The notes below the pieces were generated by a model. It ran no database searches. It worked only from the letters and a program-made list of their open reading frames with translations, and was not told the origin of the DNA. Positions 1 through 11,149 of a stretch of 64,000 nucleotides of DNA are shown here, one piece after another. A program made the position numbers and the translations under genes. Position 1 is the first letter of the stretch; each line of letters opens with the position of its first letter. Origin of the DNA: Patella vulgata (Eukaryota; Mollusca; Gastropoda; Patellidae); NCBI RefSeq assembly GCF_932274485.2, contig NC_065884.2, positions 36,723,540 through 36,787,539 on the forward strand. Reading direction: 5' to 3'.

Positions 1-400
1 AAAGATCTATTTCATATTGTGAAATATAATTTATATTACAGTGCAAGGGAGGTAACTCTTTTTATCATTCTTCAACTGCATCATTTTGACCAAAGCACGG
101 GCCAAGAACGTTGCAGAGAAAATATCTTCACCATAAATAGTACAGGTTTTTTTTTTTTTAAGATAAGAGTTGTTAACACCACCTTCCTTCCCCTCCTCCA
201 CCAGTTAGTTTTTACACATAACAATTTTAAATTCTTTATGTTTATTTTTTCTTGCTCTTTCTATAATTGTGGATTTTAAACCTATAATTTTTGCTCAATT
301 TCCAATGCAATTTTGGATTATGGTGAATTTTATAAGTATTAGTTATGCTCATGTTTCATTGGTGCTGTAGTAGATACCCCATCTTTTGCACAAGGGGAAG
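1..400. other. AT-rich stretch, no gene recognised
   Basis: No exon with convincing splice sites and no recognisable protein was found on either strand. A short GGGAGGTAACTC word near position 48 resembles a motif common in mollusc non-coding DNA. The rest is AT-rich with homopolymer T runs. Confidence 0.5.
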
Positions 401-407
401 TTAATGC

Positions 408-1352
408 ATGTTTGAATTGTATTGATGCTATATTGAACCATTTTGATATTATTAATATATTTTAGGTTTTAGTATATTTCATTTCAATGTTGGAAAATTT
501 TTGTTAGTTATTTTGCCGGGTATTTGTTATTATTCAATGATTGGTTTATGTAACTTATGAGGCAAATATATGGCCATTTCAATTCAAACAAGTGTTTTTT
601 CATATGTGCAAAACATAGCCATTCCAGACCACGGGGGGATACAAATCGTGATTTCACCGTCGGGTGTGACCAATTAAAATTAACTAAAGTATCGTTTGGT
701 AGCTCGATGTATAATACAATTCAGTATTGTATAACACTCTTCCTGTCTGATTCCTGACAGCCAGTTCAGTGCTGCTTGCATGCCTAGTTATTATTATTAA
801 AAATTGAGCGTGGCTCTGCCCCTGGGGGTCGGGACATGGTCCAAAATCAATAGTTGCCGTCCTTAGGCTATAAGGAATACATATGCCTAGTTCCAAGATG
901 ATCCATTCAGAATTCTAGTCTGTAGATAAAAGACACAAAAATTGTCCGTGACTCTGCCCCTGGGGGTTGGAAATGGACCAATATAAATAGGTACAACCCT
1001 ATGTTGGATTATGCCGAAATGGAACAAAATCAGCTAATAATTCCAACCTGTAGAGTATTTGCAGACTAAATATTAACAAAAAAATGGGTGTGGCACTTCC
1101 AAAGGGGGCGGATCATGCACCAAAATAAATAGTTGCTGTTCTTGGGTATATGAAATAAGTATACCAAGTTTGAAGCTAATCCATTCAGGGCCTGGTTCCT
1201 AGAAAATTCTTAAACTAAGCAAAAAGTCATGCTTCACTTTTTCTTACGTAAGAAACTTTATACAATAACTCCTTGAAATGAAATATACTAAAACCTAAAA
1301 TATATTAATAATATCAAAATGGTTCAATATAGCATCAATACAATTCAAACAT
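408..1352. repeat. 80-bp perfect inverted repeat, arms 408-487 and 1273-1352
   Basis: The 80 bases at 408-487 recur as an exact reverse complement at 1273-1352. The right arm lies inside a degraded MITE that begins near 1188. In the related copy at 39399 the corresponding place holds different sequence. This suggests that the right arm was copied in from 408-487, for example during break repair. The DNA between the arms carries tandem units described separately. Confidence 0.85.
790..1180 (+). repeat. Tandem units with GGCTCTGCCCCTGGGGGT core, first block
   Basis: About three diverged units of 130-150 bp each start with a G-rich word (GGCTCTGCCCCTGGGGG or a variant), then a TAGGGTATAAGGAATA-like stretch, then a CATTCAGAATT-like stretch. 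A second block lies at 2078-2735. Translations across it give only repetitive short peptides, so I do not call genes here. Confidence 0.75.
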
Positions 1353-1385
1353 CAGCACAAGTCAAGAATGAGTCAAAGCACATTT
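1188..1385 (+). mobile_element. Truncated MITE, GGCCTGGTTCCTAGAAAA end
   Basis: It starts with the same terminal sequence (GGTTCCTAGAAAATTCTTAA) as the better copy at 39399-39834 and matches it again at GCACAAGTCAAGAAT near 1355. The middle is replaced by the 80-bp inverted copy of 408-487. The GGGCC-type terminus resembles PIF/Harbinger MITEs, but no transposase is present. Confidence 0.55.
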
Positions 1386-1479
1386 TGACTGGTAAATTGA
1401 GACTACGTCATAAAAACAACTTTTGTATGAGAATTACGTCATAAATTGGTTGGCTGCACAGATTTATAAATAGATCAAT

Positions 1480-2077
1480 GACATTAATTTCCCAGCAAAG
1501 CTAAGTCGTCCGGGTAGTCAACAAGGGTTGTCGCATATTTTTCTTTTATCAGTGAGGAGAATGTTTACAACACATGAAAATGTTATTACGAGATATAACC
1601 CATTAAATAATTATCAGAAATCATTAGAATTTGTTTTGATTGTTTGTCTCATGACCTTGAACAATTTATATTAACTTTACCCTCTAGAGCATCCACAAAA
1701 TTTTTCAAAGTGATCAAGGCCCATAACTCTGGCAGTAATTATCGGAAATCGCTGAAAATCAACAGGCTTCTTTGTCTCATGGCCTTAAACACTGTGCATA
1801 AGTTTAAAGACAATCAGATATTAACTTTAGCCTTTAGAGCGTCCACAAGATTTTTCAAAGTGACCAAGGGCAATAACTCTGGCAGTAATTAAAGAAAATC
1901 GCTGCAAATAAATAGGATTCTTCGTCTCATGAACTTAAACACTGTGTATAAATTTAAAATCAATCGGATATTAACTTTAGCCTCTAGAGCATCCACAACC
2001 AATTGTGGACATGGGACCGACAGACGGACGGACGTGGGCGACAACAATATCCGACCACATTTCAATATGGGCGTATA
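1480..2077 (+). repeat. Family-2 array element
   Basis: The left leader contains CAGCAAAGCTAAGTCGTCCG and AACAAGGGTTGTCGCATA. The body is about 150-bp units with GGCCATAACTCTGGCAGTAA and TTAACTTTAGCCTCTAGAGC. The right end is a cap with a CCACAACCAATTGTGG palindrome, GGACGGACG runs and ATGGGCGTATAAAAA. Other copies lie near 8660, 14828, 29187 and 59645. The cap resembles that of family 1 although the bodies differ. Confidence 0.75.
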
Positions 2078-2370
2078 AAAATGGGTTGGCTCTACCCCTG
2101 GGGGTTGGGCATTCATCAAGAACAATAGGAATCATCCTTAGGGTATAAGGAATAGGTGTGCAAAGTTGCAAAAGGATCTTGAGAATTGTAGAATGTAGGC
2201 AACACAGACACACATTTCAATATGGGCGTATAAAAATGGGTTGGCTCTACCCCTGGGGGTTGGGCATTCATCAAGAACAATAGGAATCATCCTTAGGGTA
2301 TAAGGAATAGGTGTGCAAAGTTGCAAAAGGATCTTGAGAATTGTAGAATGTAGGCAACACAGACACACAC
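2057..2370 (+). repeat. Near-perfect direct duplication, period 155 bp
   Basis: The segment beginning ACATTTCAATATGGGCG near 2057 is repeated essentially without change from about 2212. It spans the family-2 cap and one GGCTCTACCCCTGGGGGT unit, so the duplication happened after those elements met. The near identity implies a recent event or an assembly duplication. Confidence 0.85.
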
Positions 2371-2735
2371 AAATTGGGCGGGGCTTTATCCCTGGGGGTC
2401 GAGCATGCACCATAAATAAGATCAATCTTAGGGTAAAAGGAATAAGTATGAGAAGTTTTCAAGATAATCCATTAAGAATTGCAGCCTAGGGCCGATACAC
2501 AGACACACAAAGATAAAATTGGCATGGCTCTGCCCCTGGGAGTTGGGCATGGCCCCAAAACAATAGGGATGACCCTTAGGGTACAAGGAATAAGTATAAA
2601 AAATTGGGCGTGGCTGTCCCTGGGGGTTGGGTATGCATCAAAAATAATAGAGGTCAACCTTAGGGTATAAGGAAGACTGTAGACGACAGACACATATAAG
2701 AATTGCAGCCTGTAAGCAATACACACACACACACG
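2078..2735 (+). repeat. Tandem units with GGGGCT/TGCCCCTGGGGGT core, second block
   Basis: Four to five diverged units of the same kind as 790-1180 lie here. They end in CA-rich stretches (CACACACACAC) near 2720-2735. Confidence 0.75.
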
Positions 2736-2764
2736 TATAAAAATGAAGACAGGATCCATCAACC

Positions 2765-3138
2765 TGGGTGGGGAGTCACGGTGGCTAAGTGGGTAAGACG
2801 CTGGCTCGCTAGCCTGGAGGTCAGGTGTTCGATTCCTGCATTGGCCGAGAAAGTTCATCCAGATTGTACGGCGTGGTTCCTCCTTGTCAGTGATGCAGGA
2901 CGGAGGGTCTGACAAAGACAGTTGTCTAGTCGTTCGGATGGGACGGAAAATCAAGGTGCCATGTACACATTGACATGCACATAAAAGATCCCTTGACAGT
3001 TGGAATTTGATATAAGAGTAGGCCGTAGTCTGGCCAAAATTTCCCTAATAGCACACTATATGGCATATGCCCGTCTTCATTAGTCCAATGCAGCACAGAA
3101 CAGTAGGACATTAAACCCCACTCCATTTCATTTCATTT
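2765..3138 (+). mobile_element. SINE family 1, full-length copy
   Basis: The tRNA-like head has an A-box-like TGGCTAAGTGGG near 2782 and a B-box-like GGTGTTCGATTCC near 2824. A long body with GTAAAAGATCCCTTG-type sequence follows, and the tail is a short ATTTC repeat. It is flanked by a 9-bp duplication, CCATCAACC (2756-2764 and 3139-3147), as expected for LINE-mediated insertion. A tRNA-derived SINE is well supported; its named superfamily is not determined. Confidence 0.85.
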
Positions 3139-3147
3139 CCATCAACC

Positions 3148-3443
3148 GGGCTAATGAAGACGGGCATACCACATGCAGTGTGCTATGATGGAAAATTACT
3201 TTAACAGCAGCGGCACAACCTACTCCTTATTTCGAATTCTGACTGTCAAGGGATCTTTTACGTTTATTTTGTACCTTCTTAACAACTTGACACTGTTTCT
3301 TGCCAAGCTCTCCATCCTGTACTACTGACAAGGGGGAAAACCCACTGGAATATCCCTGGGAACTTGCTTGGACAATACTGGGATAGAATCTAGGATCTTC
3401 AGGTTAGTGAGCCAGTGCCTTACTCACTGAGCTGCACTGGCTC
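3148..3443 (-). mobile_element. SINE family 1, older diverged copy in reverse
   Basis: The order GGCTAATGAAGACGGGCAT, GTGTGCTATGA, AAGGGATCTTTTACG and ACTGACAAGGG matches family-1 SINEs read in reverse, but with many differences. It lies tail-to-tail with the younger copy at 2765-3138. Confidence 0.75.
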
Positions 3444-3583
3444 CATTCATAGGAAAAGACAGTCCATAAAAGGTTATTGTCTCTTCATTAAGAGCACCAA
3501 GATAATTATAACTCAATTCAATATGCTGCTATATTTATGTAAATACCATAACTCTCTACATAGTAAAGAGAGAAACTTGACAC

Positions 3584-3660
3584 TAACCAGGTCATTTCAA
3601 CAATAATATATGAATTTTTATTTCAATAATTCACTATAGTAAAAAAAAAAAGAAAAAAAA
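3584..3660 (-). mobile_element. SINE family 2 fragment followed by A-rich tract
   Basis: AGGTCATTTCA followed by TTTTATTTCAATAATTCAC matches the distal part of the family-2 SINE at 29248-29522. An A-rich run follows. On the minus strand it offers AATAAA at 3623-3618, which could serve the bromodomain gene if its last exon ends at 3760. Confidence 0.45.
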
Positions 3661-3777
3661 AGACGATTTTAGGCAGTTGACCCCAAACCAGGAATTGGAA
3701 CCCATAAATTGCATAACTGCAGCACAAACATTAGACTATTCTACCTCCCAGAATAAATTTTAAGGATAAAGCATTAC

Positions 3778-6700
3778 CTCTGAACTATTTTCACTTCTGC
3801 CGAGCTTCATAAATGAATCCATTAAATTAGCTTTTGCTGTTTTGGGTTTTGGAGAATCAGGAGAATACAGAATAATCATGGCTGGATCATTAAAAAATGG
3901 ATGCTCCCTATCTCGATATTTTTTTTCTGGTGATGTTTTGGGATATAATTCTGATGATGTTTTGGGAGATGTTTCAACTGATACGTTTGGAGATGTTTCT
4001 ACTGTCTTTTGGGGTGGATCATTTGAACTTTTTTCACAAACAGATTTTGTTAATTGTTCTCTTTTCAGTTTGTTCACAGAATTCTTAATATCTGGGCTTT
4101 CCTCAAGAATAGGCATGTCCTCCATAACACCTAATTCTTCCTCATGGTCTATTTCCTCCTCGTATGCTGGAGAAAGTTGTGGCATTGCAGAATCATCGAA
4201 GGCTTCAAATGTAGGCATATCATTATCTAATAGTGGTAATTCTTTATCTAATGTTGGCAGTGCTTCCTCCTTCAATATCTCTTTATTTAGTGGTAAATCT
4301 TCCAATTGCTCTGAGTTTTGACTCTCACTTTCAGATTGGTCATCTTCGTCTGTATAGTCAGCTACAAGAGACATTGTAAATTGTTTTGTTGCTTTTTTCA
4401 GCGTTTCCGATTGCTGAAGTTTAGTTCGTATTTCTGTCTGTTCTATTAGGTGCTCTTCAACAGCTCCAAATTGTTCAAACATATCTCTTTCTTGAAGGTT
4501 TTCAGGATTTTTAACACATTCAATATTAACAGAATTTCCAATACTGGCAGAATTGAATTTTTTTTCAGAATTGTCAATGTTAATATTTTCAGAATTGTCA
4601 ATGTCAATATTTTCAGAATTGTCAATGTCAATATTTTCAGATTTGTGTATTTTTTCATGATTATGAATTTTTTCACCCTTGTCAATATTTTGAACACTAT
4701 CAATATTTTCATCACTATCAATACTCTCCACATTTTGAATATTTTTGCATTTGTGAATATTAGCATTGTCAGCATTTTCAATGCTTTCAATATCTTCTGA
4801 ATTGAAAGTATTTGTATTTTCAAATTTGTCAACCGTTTCAAAATTTTGAATATTTCCTGAATTTTCAAATGTAGTGTTAGAATTATTTTTATTTTTTGTT
4901 ATAGATATTACAACTTTAGAAGAATCCTGAACATCTTTAATATTTTCAGAATGTTCCATTTTTTTTGTTCTAGTCTTTTTTTTTTGTATGTTGGGTTTTG
5001 CTCTCTTCTTCTTAGAAATTAAAGGATTGTTTATTTGGGGATACTGGTATTCCTCCACAAAAGTTTTTATGAGTGATTCTGCACGTTTTTTATCAACTGG
5101 ATCAATTTCAGGTTCCTGTTCAACATTCTTGTCTAAATTGTTCAGATCGATTTCCATATCAGGTGATAAATCTTTAGTTTCTACAGCTGCGTCCCGCACA
5201 TTTGGCTTTTTCGGCAACTCAATCTCTACTTCCATTGCTCCCATACACACATCTTTTCTGGATTGCGTAACAGGGTCTCCTGTTTTTTCAGTCTGGATAT
5301 TCACCGATTTCAATTTTTCAAAACAAGGGGACTCTACTTGCGATTTCTTAAACACATTACCCACTTTACTCACGACAGAATGTGGGGCATTCACAGAAAA
5401 TTCATGTGGTTTATTCAATAATGTTGAATAACTACTAGTCTTAAGATAAGAGCATGGTCGCTTCGGTAGTACACTAATTACAGGTCTAACTTGAGAGGAT
5501 GGTTTAATAAGGGGGGATAACTCCTCTCCATCATCACTGTCGAAGTCACACACATATTTATGGGAAACCGATTCAGATTTAAGCTGTTTTATTTTATGTT
5601 GCATTGTAGTAAGTAAAGCAGGATCAGTGGAAGTGCGTAGAGAATGAGATTCTATTGCACTATTTTCTTTAGCCAATGTCGATTTTTTGGGAGATTTTCT
5701 ACTTGATGGCAATGGAGCTGGTTCTGGAACTGAAACCACGAATAGCCCAGTTTCTTGATTTTGATCGTCATTTGAACCAAGAGCTGAAAAATTTCTAACG
5801 GAAAGCTTATCACTAAAAGACACTCTTTTTTTCTTCTTGGGAGGTTGCTCAACATTTTCTGCACTCTCAGCCATGGAATCATTCAAATTCGTATTTTTTA
5901 ATGTATTTTTATGATTTATTTTAGTAAACCATAGTGAATTATCAAATGTTCCTAGTTTTTTCAAAATGCCAGGCTTAGGTGAAATAGGACCAAGTTCTGA
6001 CTGAGGTGTTTCTGTGTCACTATCTTTACGACCTCTACATATAACGAGTTTCATTTTATCAGGGCTCTGTTGAACAGGGTGCCATAATTTCTTCAATGGG
6101 ATGTCATCTTCATCATCAAATTCAGAGTCGTCTTCCTTATTAGCTAACTCGTTATTCAGTGCTTTGTTATTGGTAGGTATATGTTTACGTTTGACACTAT
6201 TTTGATGATGAACACCACGAATTATAACACCATTTAAGTTTTCGCTTTTATTCTTTCTAACACTTGACTTTGTTTCTTTTGGTTTCTTAGTTTTACCTCT
6301 AATTTCTGCTACTGAATGACCTTCACGTAATTTCTTTTCTAACAATTCTAAAGATTGTTTTTTTGTGTGAGTTTTAACTTTAGTTTGTTTCTTTCTAAAA
6401 GGATCATATTTTGGTTTCTTTCGATTACCATTTGTTAGTTCAACACTTTTCTTGTAATCTTCATAGTCTACTTCTGCTTGAGTGCTGATACTATGAATTT
6501 CTAGTGACTTTTCTTGGTCCTCATCATCAGTTGCTGTAGCACTCTTTAAAACTCCACCATTATTATCAGTACTTTGACATTCTTGATTGGTTTCATCTAT
6601 TTCACTTACAAGCTTAACTTTAGTGAAAATGTCCGTCTGATTGTCATTTGTATCTGGTGGAATATCTGATAGTGGTTTGTTGTCATTTTTATCTGTACTT

Positions 6701-7461
6701 TCTGAGGATAAAGAAGATGAAATGGCTGTGTCAATTGTATCTGGTGGAATATCTGATGGTGGTTTGCTGTCATTTTTATCTGTACTTTCTGTGGATAAAG
6801 AAGGTAAATTGGCTGTATTTGGCACAGCCACTTCATCACCTGCAGCATCATCAGATTTTAAAGTTTCTTCTGCTGGCTGATCAGCAACTACCGCTGGAGG
6901 TACTTGGTGGGTGTTTGGAACTTCTTTCTCCACACTTGAAGGAACTGAGGCTGGTGCTATGGCAAGTGCTGTAGTTGTTTGTGATTGAGATAGAGCCTTT
7001 GGAGCTGATTTGAACTGAAGTTTAAGAACTTTTCCGTCAGGTCCTTTGATTTCTACCATTCCATTATTTTCGTGAGCGATTTTACGATATTTAATCATGT
7101 CCTCTTGAGAAATGTGCCATACATTTTTCTTAACAGCTGGATTATCAGATGATGCAACAGTCTCCACTTTAGGAGTTCCTGTTGCAAGAACTTTGTTTTG
7201 ATCCACTTTACGTTTGAATCTTCCAGCCAAAGAATCTTCAGGGTCGATAAGAGGTCGATTTTCTTGCTTTACAGGATAAGTAGCTAACATGGGAAGTTTT
7301 GTATACTTTTTATCACCCTGACTAGATTTATAGGCTGCCATTTCTTTATCTAGTTCATCAAATATTCTTTGTTTACTTTCTCTCATCGCAGGTCCCATAC
7401 GAACCATGTAGTTTCCATGTTTAAATGTTCCAGATGATGTCGGGGGACATTTCACCATATC
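3778..7461 (-). CDS. Large 3' exon of a bromodomain protein: disordered tail with NLS and PP1-docking motifs
   Basis: One open frame of 1,228 codons follows a good acceptor (TGTTTCAG at 7469-7462), so the exon starts at 7461 with residues DMVKCPP. It is in phase 0 with the upstream exon at 12898. The tail is Ser/Lys/Glu/Asp-rich and largely disordered. From the exon start, GILK lies near residue 498 (5970-5959) and RVSF near residue 546 (5826-5815), directly after a PPKKKK basic run that also makes a classical NLS. Paired GILK/SILK and RVxF motifs in this order are typical of protein phosphatase 1 docking proteins. There are internal repeats near 6650-6810, an Asn/Ile-rich region at 4450-4960, and ETSP repeats near the end. 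The frame can stop at 3762-3760, or splice at GAG|GTAATG at 3778. The function, a nuclear PP1 adaptor, is inferred. Confidence 0.8.
4450..4960 (-). repeat. Short coding repeats in the bromodomain-gene tail
   Basis: The nucleotide unit AATGTCAATATTTTCAGAATT is repeated about three times near 4575-4640 and in looser form on both sides. It encodes ENIDIDNS-like 9-residue units within a region of repeated E-N-I words. Slippage-driven expansion of a disordered segment is the likely origin. Confidence 0.7.
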
Positions 7462-7479
7462 CTGAAACACAGAAGTATA

Positions 7480-8240
7480 TCACGTGTGTTAATTTGTCTG
7501 GTATCTGGAATGAATAATCCTAGCAGACATTGTCCTGTTCCATATGGATATTTACATATACAATTGATTTGATGGGGTAATAGGTGTGATGTTTATTAAA
7601 TAGTGTTCTTACTTCAGCTAATTCTTGTGAAGGAAAAACATTTAAAGACGTTACTTGTTACCAAGCACTAACAACAAAGCCTGACATTGCTATCTTAGAA
7701 TGTGTATTACTCACACATAATAAGGCAACACCAGTACAGGTTCATTCACCATCTTAAATAAATAAAGGTGGCTACATTAAAAGCTTCCCTTGAAGTATCT
7801 CAGAAGATATAATGTTTTGGTTACAAGTAGATTTTTCCTTTCCGTTTGGACGTTTTAGAACCAAAGGTTAGGAATACGCTTAACACAAAAATATACCCTT
7901 TAAAGAATATGAGATATGAGATTTCCTATTGTTTCCCTTTAATAGTAAGAGCAGGGGGACTGCACCACACAAGACAAACTTATGGACAAGACACAATATA
8001 CAGACACCACAAACAAAAAACGCATATATCAAACCAAGTGAATGTATTCGGGGGCTAGCCATAAACTGTACAGTCTCTGGCCCGTACTGATACAGACTTC
8101 ACTCAAAATGAAAAACAAACTAACAATAAGGGAAGCAACTCAAGAAAACAGAGAAAGGGGAATATTTCCCAAACGCATCATACTAGTGTGAGTCATAATT
8201 GGCTATGTGCTACATGAAATATAAATGTAGGCACATTGAA
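7480..8240. other. Intronic DNA, no feature recognised
   Basis: This stretch lies between exons of the bromodomain gene. I see no convincing exon or known repeat, only short non-repetitive AT-rich sequence. Confidence 0.4.
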
Positions 8241-8249
8241 GGAAATAAG

Positions 8250-8448
8250 CGGTTACCGTGCAAGATACGCCAACATTTTGCAAGAGAAGGACAGAGAACA
8301 AGCAAAAACATTGATTTTTCGTACAATCTAGGGTGATAATTCAGGATGTTACTGTCCGATATGCGTCAATATCGAAAGGACTGAGATCATTGGTATATGA
8401 ACATATATTAAAGTTTCATCAAAATCAGATAAAAATTGTGAGAGGGAC
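8250..8448 (+). repeat. Family-1 array fragment, single unit
   Basis: GATACGCCAACATTTTGCAAG followed by GATTTTTCGTACAATC and a GATATGCGTCAATATCGAAAG-like stretch matches the leader and one A monomer of family 1. It is flanked by a family-2 SINE. Confidence 0.6.
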
Positions 8449-8454
8449 ACAAAC

Positions 8455-8657
8455 TAGGTCATTTCAATTTTATTTCAATAATTCGCTTGCGCATAGGAGG
8501 TTTTAGCAGTGGGAGGAAACCTGAGGACCCCGGAGAAAACCTACGTGGATGGACAGGCACGTAAAACCGGGGGAATTAAAACCACACCAGATGAGTCAAT
8601 GACAGTCCTTATGATACAGCATGCACGTGCTAACCATTCAGCCATCCACCCGCCCCT
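8455..8657 (-). mobile_element. SINE family 2 copy, diverged
   Basis: TAGGTCATTTC, TTTAGCAGTGGGAGGAAACC, GGAGAAAACC and CTAACCATTCAGCCATCCA match the family-2 SINE at 29248-29522 in the same reverse orientation. The tRNA-like head is at the right end. Confidence 0.7.
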
Positions 8658-8659
8658 AT

Positions 8660-9280
8660 TAAGATAGGTTTCAAGGCAACGAAACATACACCCACAGCAG
8701 CTAAATCGTCCGGGCAGTCAACAAGTGTTGTTGCATATTTTTACTTTTTTCAGTAATGAAACATTTCTAATACACTAAAATCGGATTAAGAGTAACAACT
8801 CATGAAGTAATTATCAGAAAACCATTAGAATTTGTTTGGTTTTTATAAAGTTCTGCCCCATGCTAACGTTTAGTATACGAAACTTTTAATATTATCGATT
8901 TAGCCGTTGAAGTCATAAAAATTCATTGAAAATCAATATACTTGTTCGTCTCAAGACCTTATACTCTGTGTATCAATCTGAAGTCAATCGGATGATAACT
9001 TTAGCCTCTAGAGCATCCACAAGATTTTTCAAAGTGATCAAGGGCCATAACTTTGGCAGTAATTATCGGAAATTGCTGAAAATCAATAGGCTTCTTCGTC
9101 TCATGGCAGTAAACACTGTGTATAAACTTTAGCCTCTAAAGCGACGGACGGACGGGGGCGACGACAATATACGACCACATTCCAATGTGACTTCTAGAGG
9201 GTCCACAAGCTAAAAACGTGATTTTTCGTACCATCAGGGGCCATAATTCATGAAGTTACAATCCACTACATGTCAATATC
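8660..9280 (+). repeat. Family-2 array element joined to family-1 pieces
   Basis: The leader AAACATACACCCACAGCAGC and TCGTCCGGGCAGTCAACAAG is followed by TTTAGCCTCTAGAGC units. It ends in a shortened GGACGGACGGG cap near 9145-9180, then a family-1 A-monomer piece to about 9280. Confidence 0.65.
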
Positions 9281-9344
9281 AAAATCAACCTGATGTCTCC
9301 AGCCAAAATCCCAAAATAAACAGATGACACATATTAATTAATTA

Positions 9345-9530
9345 CACACTATCTTTCTCAAAAGTATCGAGTGGTCAAACTGATTATCTATGCTTAGTCG
9401 GAGCACAAAATGTTCACGATCAAACTTGGTCAGTACCTGGTAGTAAAACTATACACTTAAGTTTCATCCCTCTCCATCAGTTAGAAGAGTCTTAGACGAT
9501 AAAGACAGAATGTTATGGCGGTAAAGGCAA
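9345..9530 (+). repeat. Diverged family-3 repeat unit
   Basis: GTGGTCAAACTGATTATCTATGC and a following AAACTTGGTCAG...AAGTTTCATC pattern resemble the units at 12155-12840, at clearly lower similarity. Confidence 0.4.
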
Positions 9531-9731
9531 AGTTTAGTGCTTGGATGTCATAACTATAAGTACACATATGAATGGTTTAAGCTCTGGGTTTAGTGATGTA
9601 TTTGCTGTATATTCTCAATAATTTATTCTTATTAATTATAAACCTTTAACGGTAAATGTCTTTGATCTTTGAGGTATATTCTATGCCCGGAATAACTTGC
9701 GGTCTGAAAGTCGGGGGTGGCTTTGGATATA

Positions 9732-10800
9732 CAGTAAACCTCACATAAGTCAGATTCGTATAAGTCGCATCTTCGCTCAACTCGGATAAAATCGTTTGGA
9801 CCCTTTGATCCTGCACGTATTTCTTATTAAATTTCTGCGTGTAACTCGGATTTCCTATGTCGGATCTTCGCTCAACTCGGATCCAAATGTTCGGTCCATC
9901 TGATCTAATTCAGGCTTTTTTCCTTCGCTTAAGTCGGATCGGCAGTATGTTCAGAATTTTACCAAGTCAGTTTCGTACCGATGGCCTAAAACGCGGTTAG
10001 GTATTCCATGCACAGAGCCCCAAAATACTTTCCCCTGTCATTTTGCCTCAAATCGTATTTGACGTGATGCAATAATAGAATTTTCCCTGTCAACAACGGA
10101 CAATAACAGACATGATAATTTCATGGGCATTATAATACATGGATTGAATGCATGCTGCACGAGACGGGGAAGTTGACTATGCCTTTTTACTAGTGATAAA
10201 CTGTCAATGTAATTTAAATAAAATACCATTTTATAAAGAAGAAAACAATATAATCGAAAGATTCCCTTGGAAATTCCTGCAGTATAAATTAATTTTAAAT
10301 CCAGTTGTAATTTATTATTGAATTCACAATCAGAATGTGCCGTACCAGTCAGGAGGATCTTCTATTCGCCCTTCGTAATATGTTGCGCCTTTTTAAATGA
10401 CACATGTTTTTTTCTATTTGTACCGTCTTTTGCGGCTTCTGTTGTTGTTTTTCGCCAATATGATTATCGCTATATATGTTAAAATATTATGCATGGGACA
10501 CTGGATTTTTAATAAGCAGTTAAAGCTGTAGTGGTAAGTCAGAACACAGGAATGTCTTACTCAGCTCAATAATATACAATCAGGTATTCTGTGTTCACGC
10601 ATCATTTTATAATTTACTTATCAACAAACAATCCGGCATCAGATTAATTGGCACTACTTTGAATCAGTTATTATCCGGCTCTTGCAGTTTATTTCTAATC
10701 GAGCTAAGATTGAATTTCGGTCTTCGGCTAACTCGGATCTTCGCTTAACTGAGATAAAATTGGTCAGTCCACTTAGATCTGACTTATGCGAAGTTTACTG
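9732..10800. mobile_element. pogo/Tigger-like DNA element, non-autonomous or decayed
   Basis: The terminal inverted repeats begin CAGTAAACCTCACATAAGTC at 9732 and end at 10800 with the reverse of CAGTAAACTTCGCATAAGTC. TA dinucleotides flank both ends. The CAGT start and TA target fit the pogo/Tigger branch of Tc1/mariner. Subterminal AACTCGGAT words occur on both sides. I see no credible transposase inside the 1,069 bp. Confidence 0.75.
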
Positions 10801-10920
10801 TATACAGGGAAATTTGGGTAGGTTTGTTTTCCATAAGAAAACACAATATAAGGTTTTTCTTACGGGAATTCTGGGATATTCTCATCTTGCATACATGTTA
10901 ACATAGATGGTTTATAAGTA

Positions 10921-11078
10921 AGATAAAGTCCTCGACTTCGGTTATGCTGGGGAAGAAAGACTTCAGAAAAAACCCTCGACAGAAAAACCTTGGCCTACCG
11001 GCCTCGGTTTTTCTTTTTCTCAGATTATTTTCATCAGTCTTTCTTTCCCCAGCATAACCTCAGTCTCGTGCTTTATCC
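10921..11078. repeat. Imperfect fold-back hairpin
   Basis: GGTTATGCTGGGGAAGAAAG at about 10940 pairs with CTTTCTTTCCCCAGCATAACC near 11038, and GATAAAG pairs with CTTTATC at the outer ends. The arms are about 45 bp with a GC-rich centre. It looks like a small fold-back MITE. Confidence 0.75.
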
Positions 11079-11149
11079 CACACTGACAAACTTTGACAAT
11101 TATTGTAATTTCCTTGAATGACATTCAGAAGTAGAGGTATAATATTTAT

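Noticed and set aside
2776-2840. A tRNA gene at the head of the SINE (also in reverse near 26330 and 29500)
   Set aside because: A- and B-box-like words are present, but no cloverleaf with a proper acceptor stem is formed; they are continuous with SINE bodies and have target duplications.
3842-4321. Plus-strand open frames opposite the long exon (also 4450-4800, 4988-5431)
   Set aside because: They are antisense shadows of low-complexity coding sequence, without splice sites or recognisable domains.
7461-7470. A start codon at 7470 for the long minus-strand frame
   Set aside because: The first codon there is GTG and lies in a perfect splice acceptor; the upstream exon joins in phase, so the frame begins at a splice junction.
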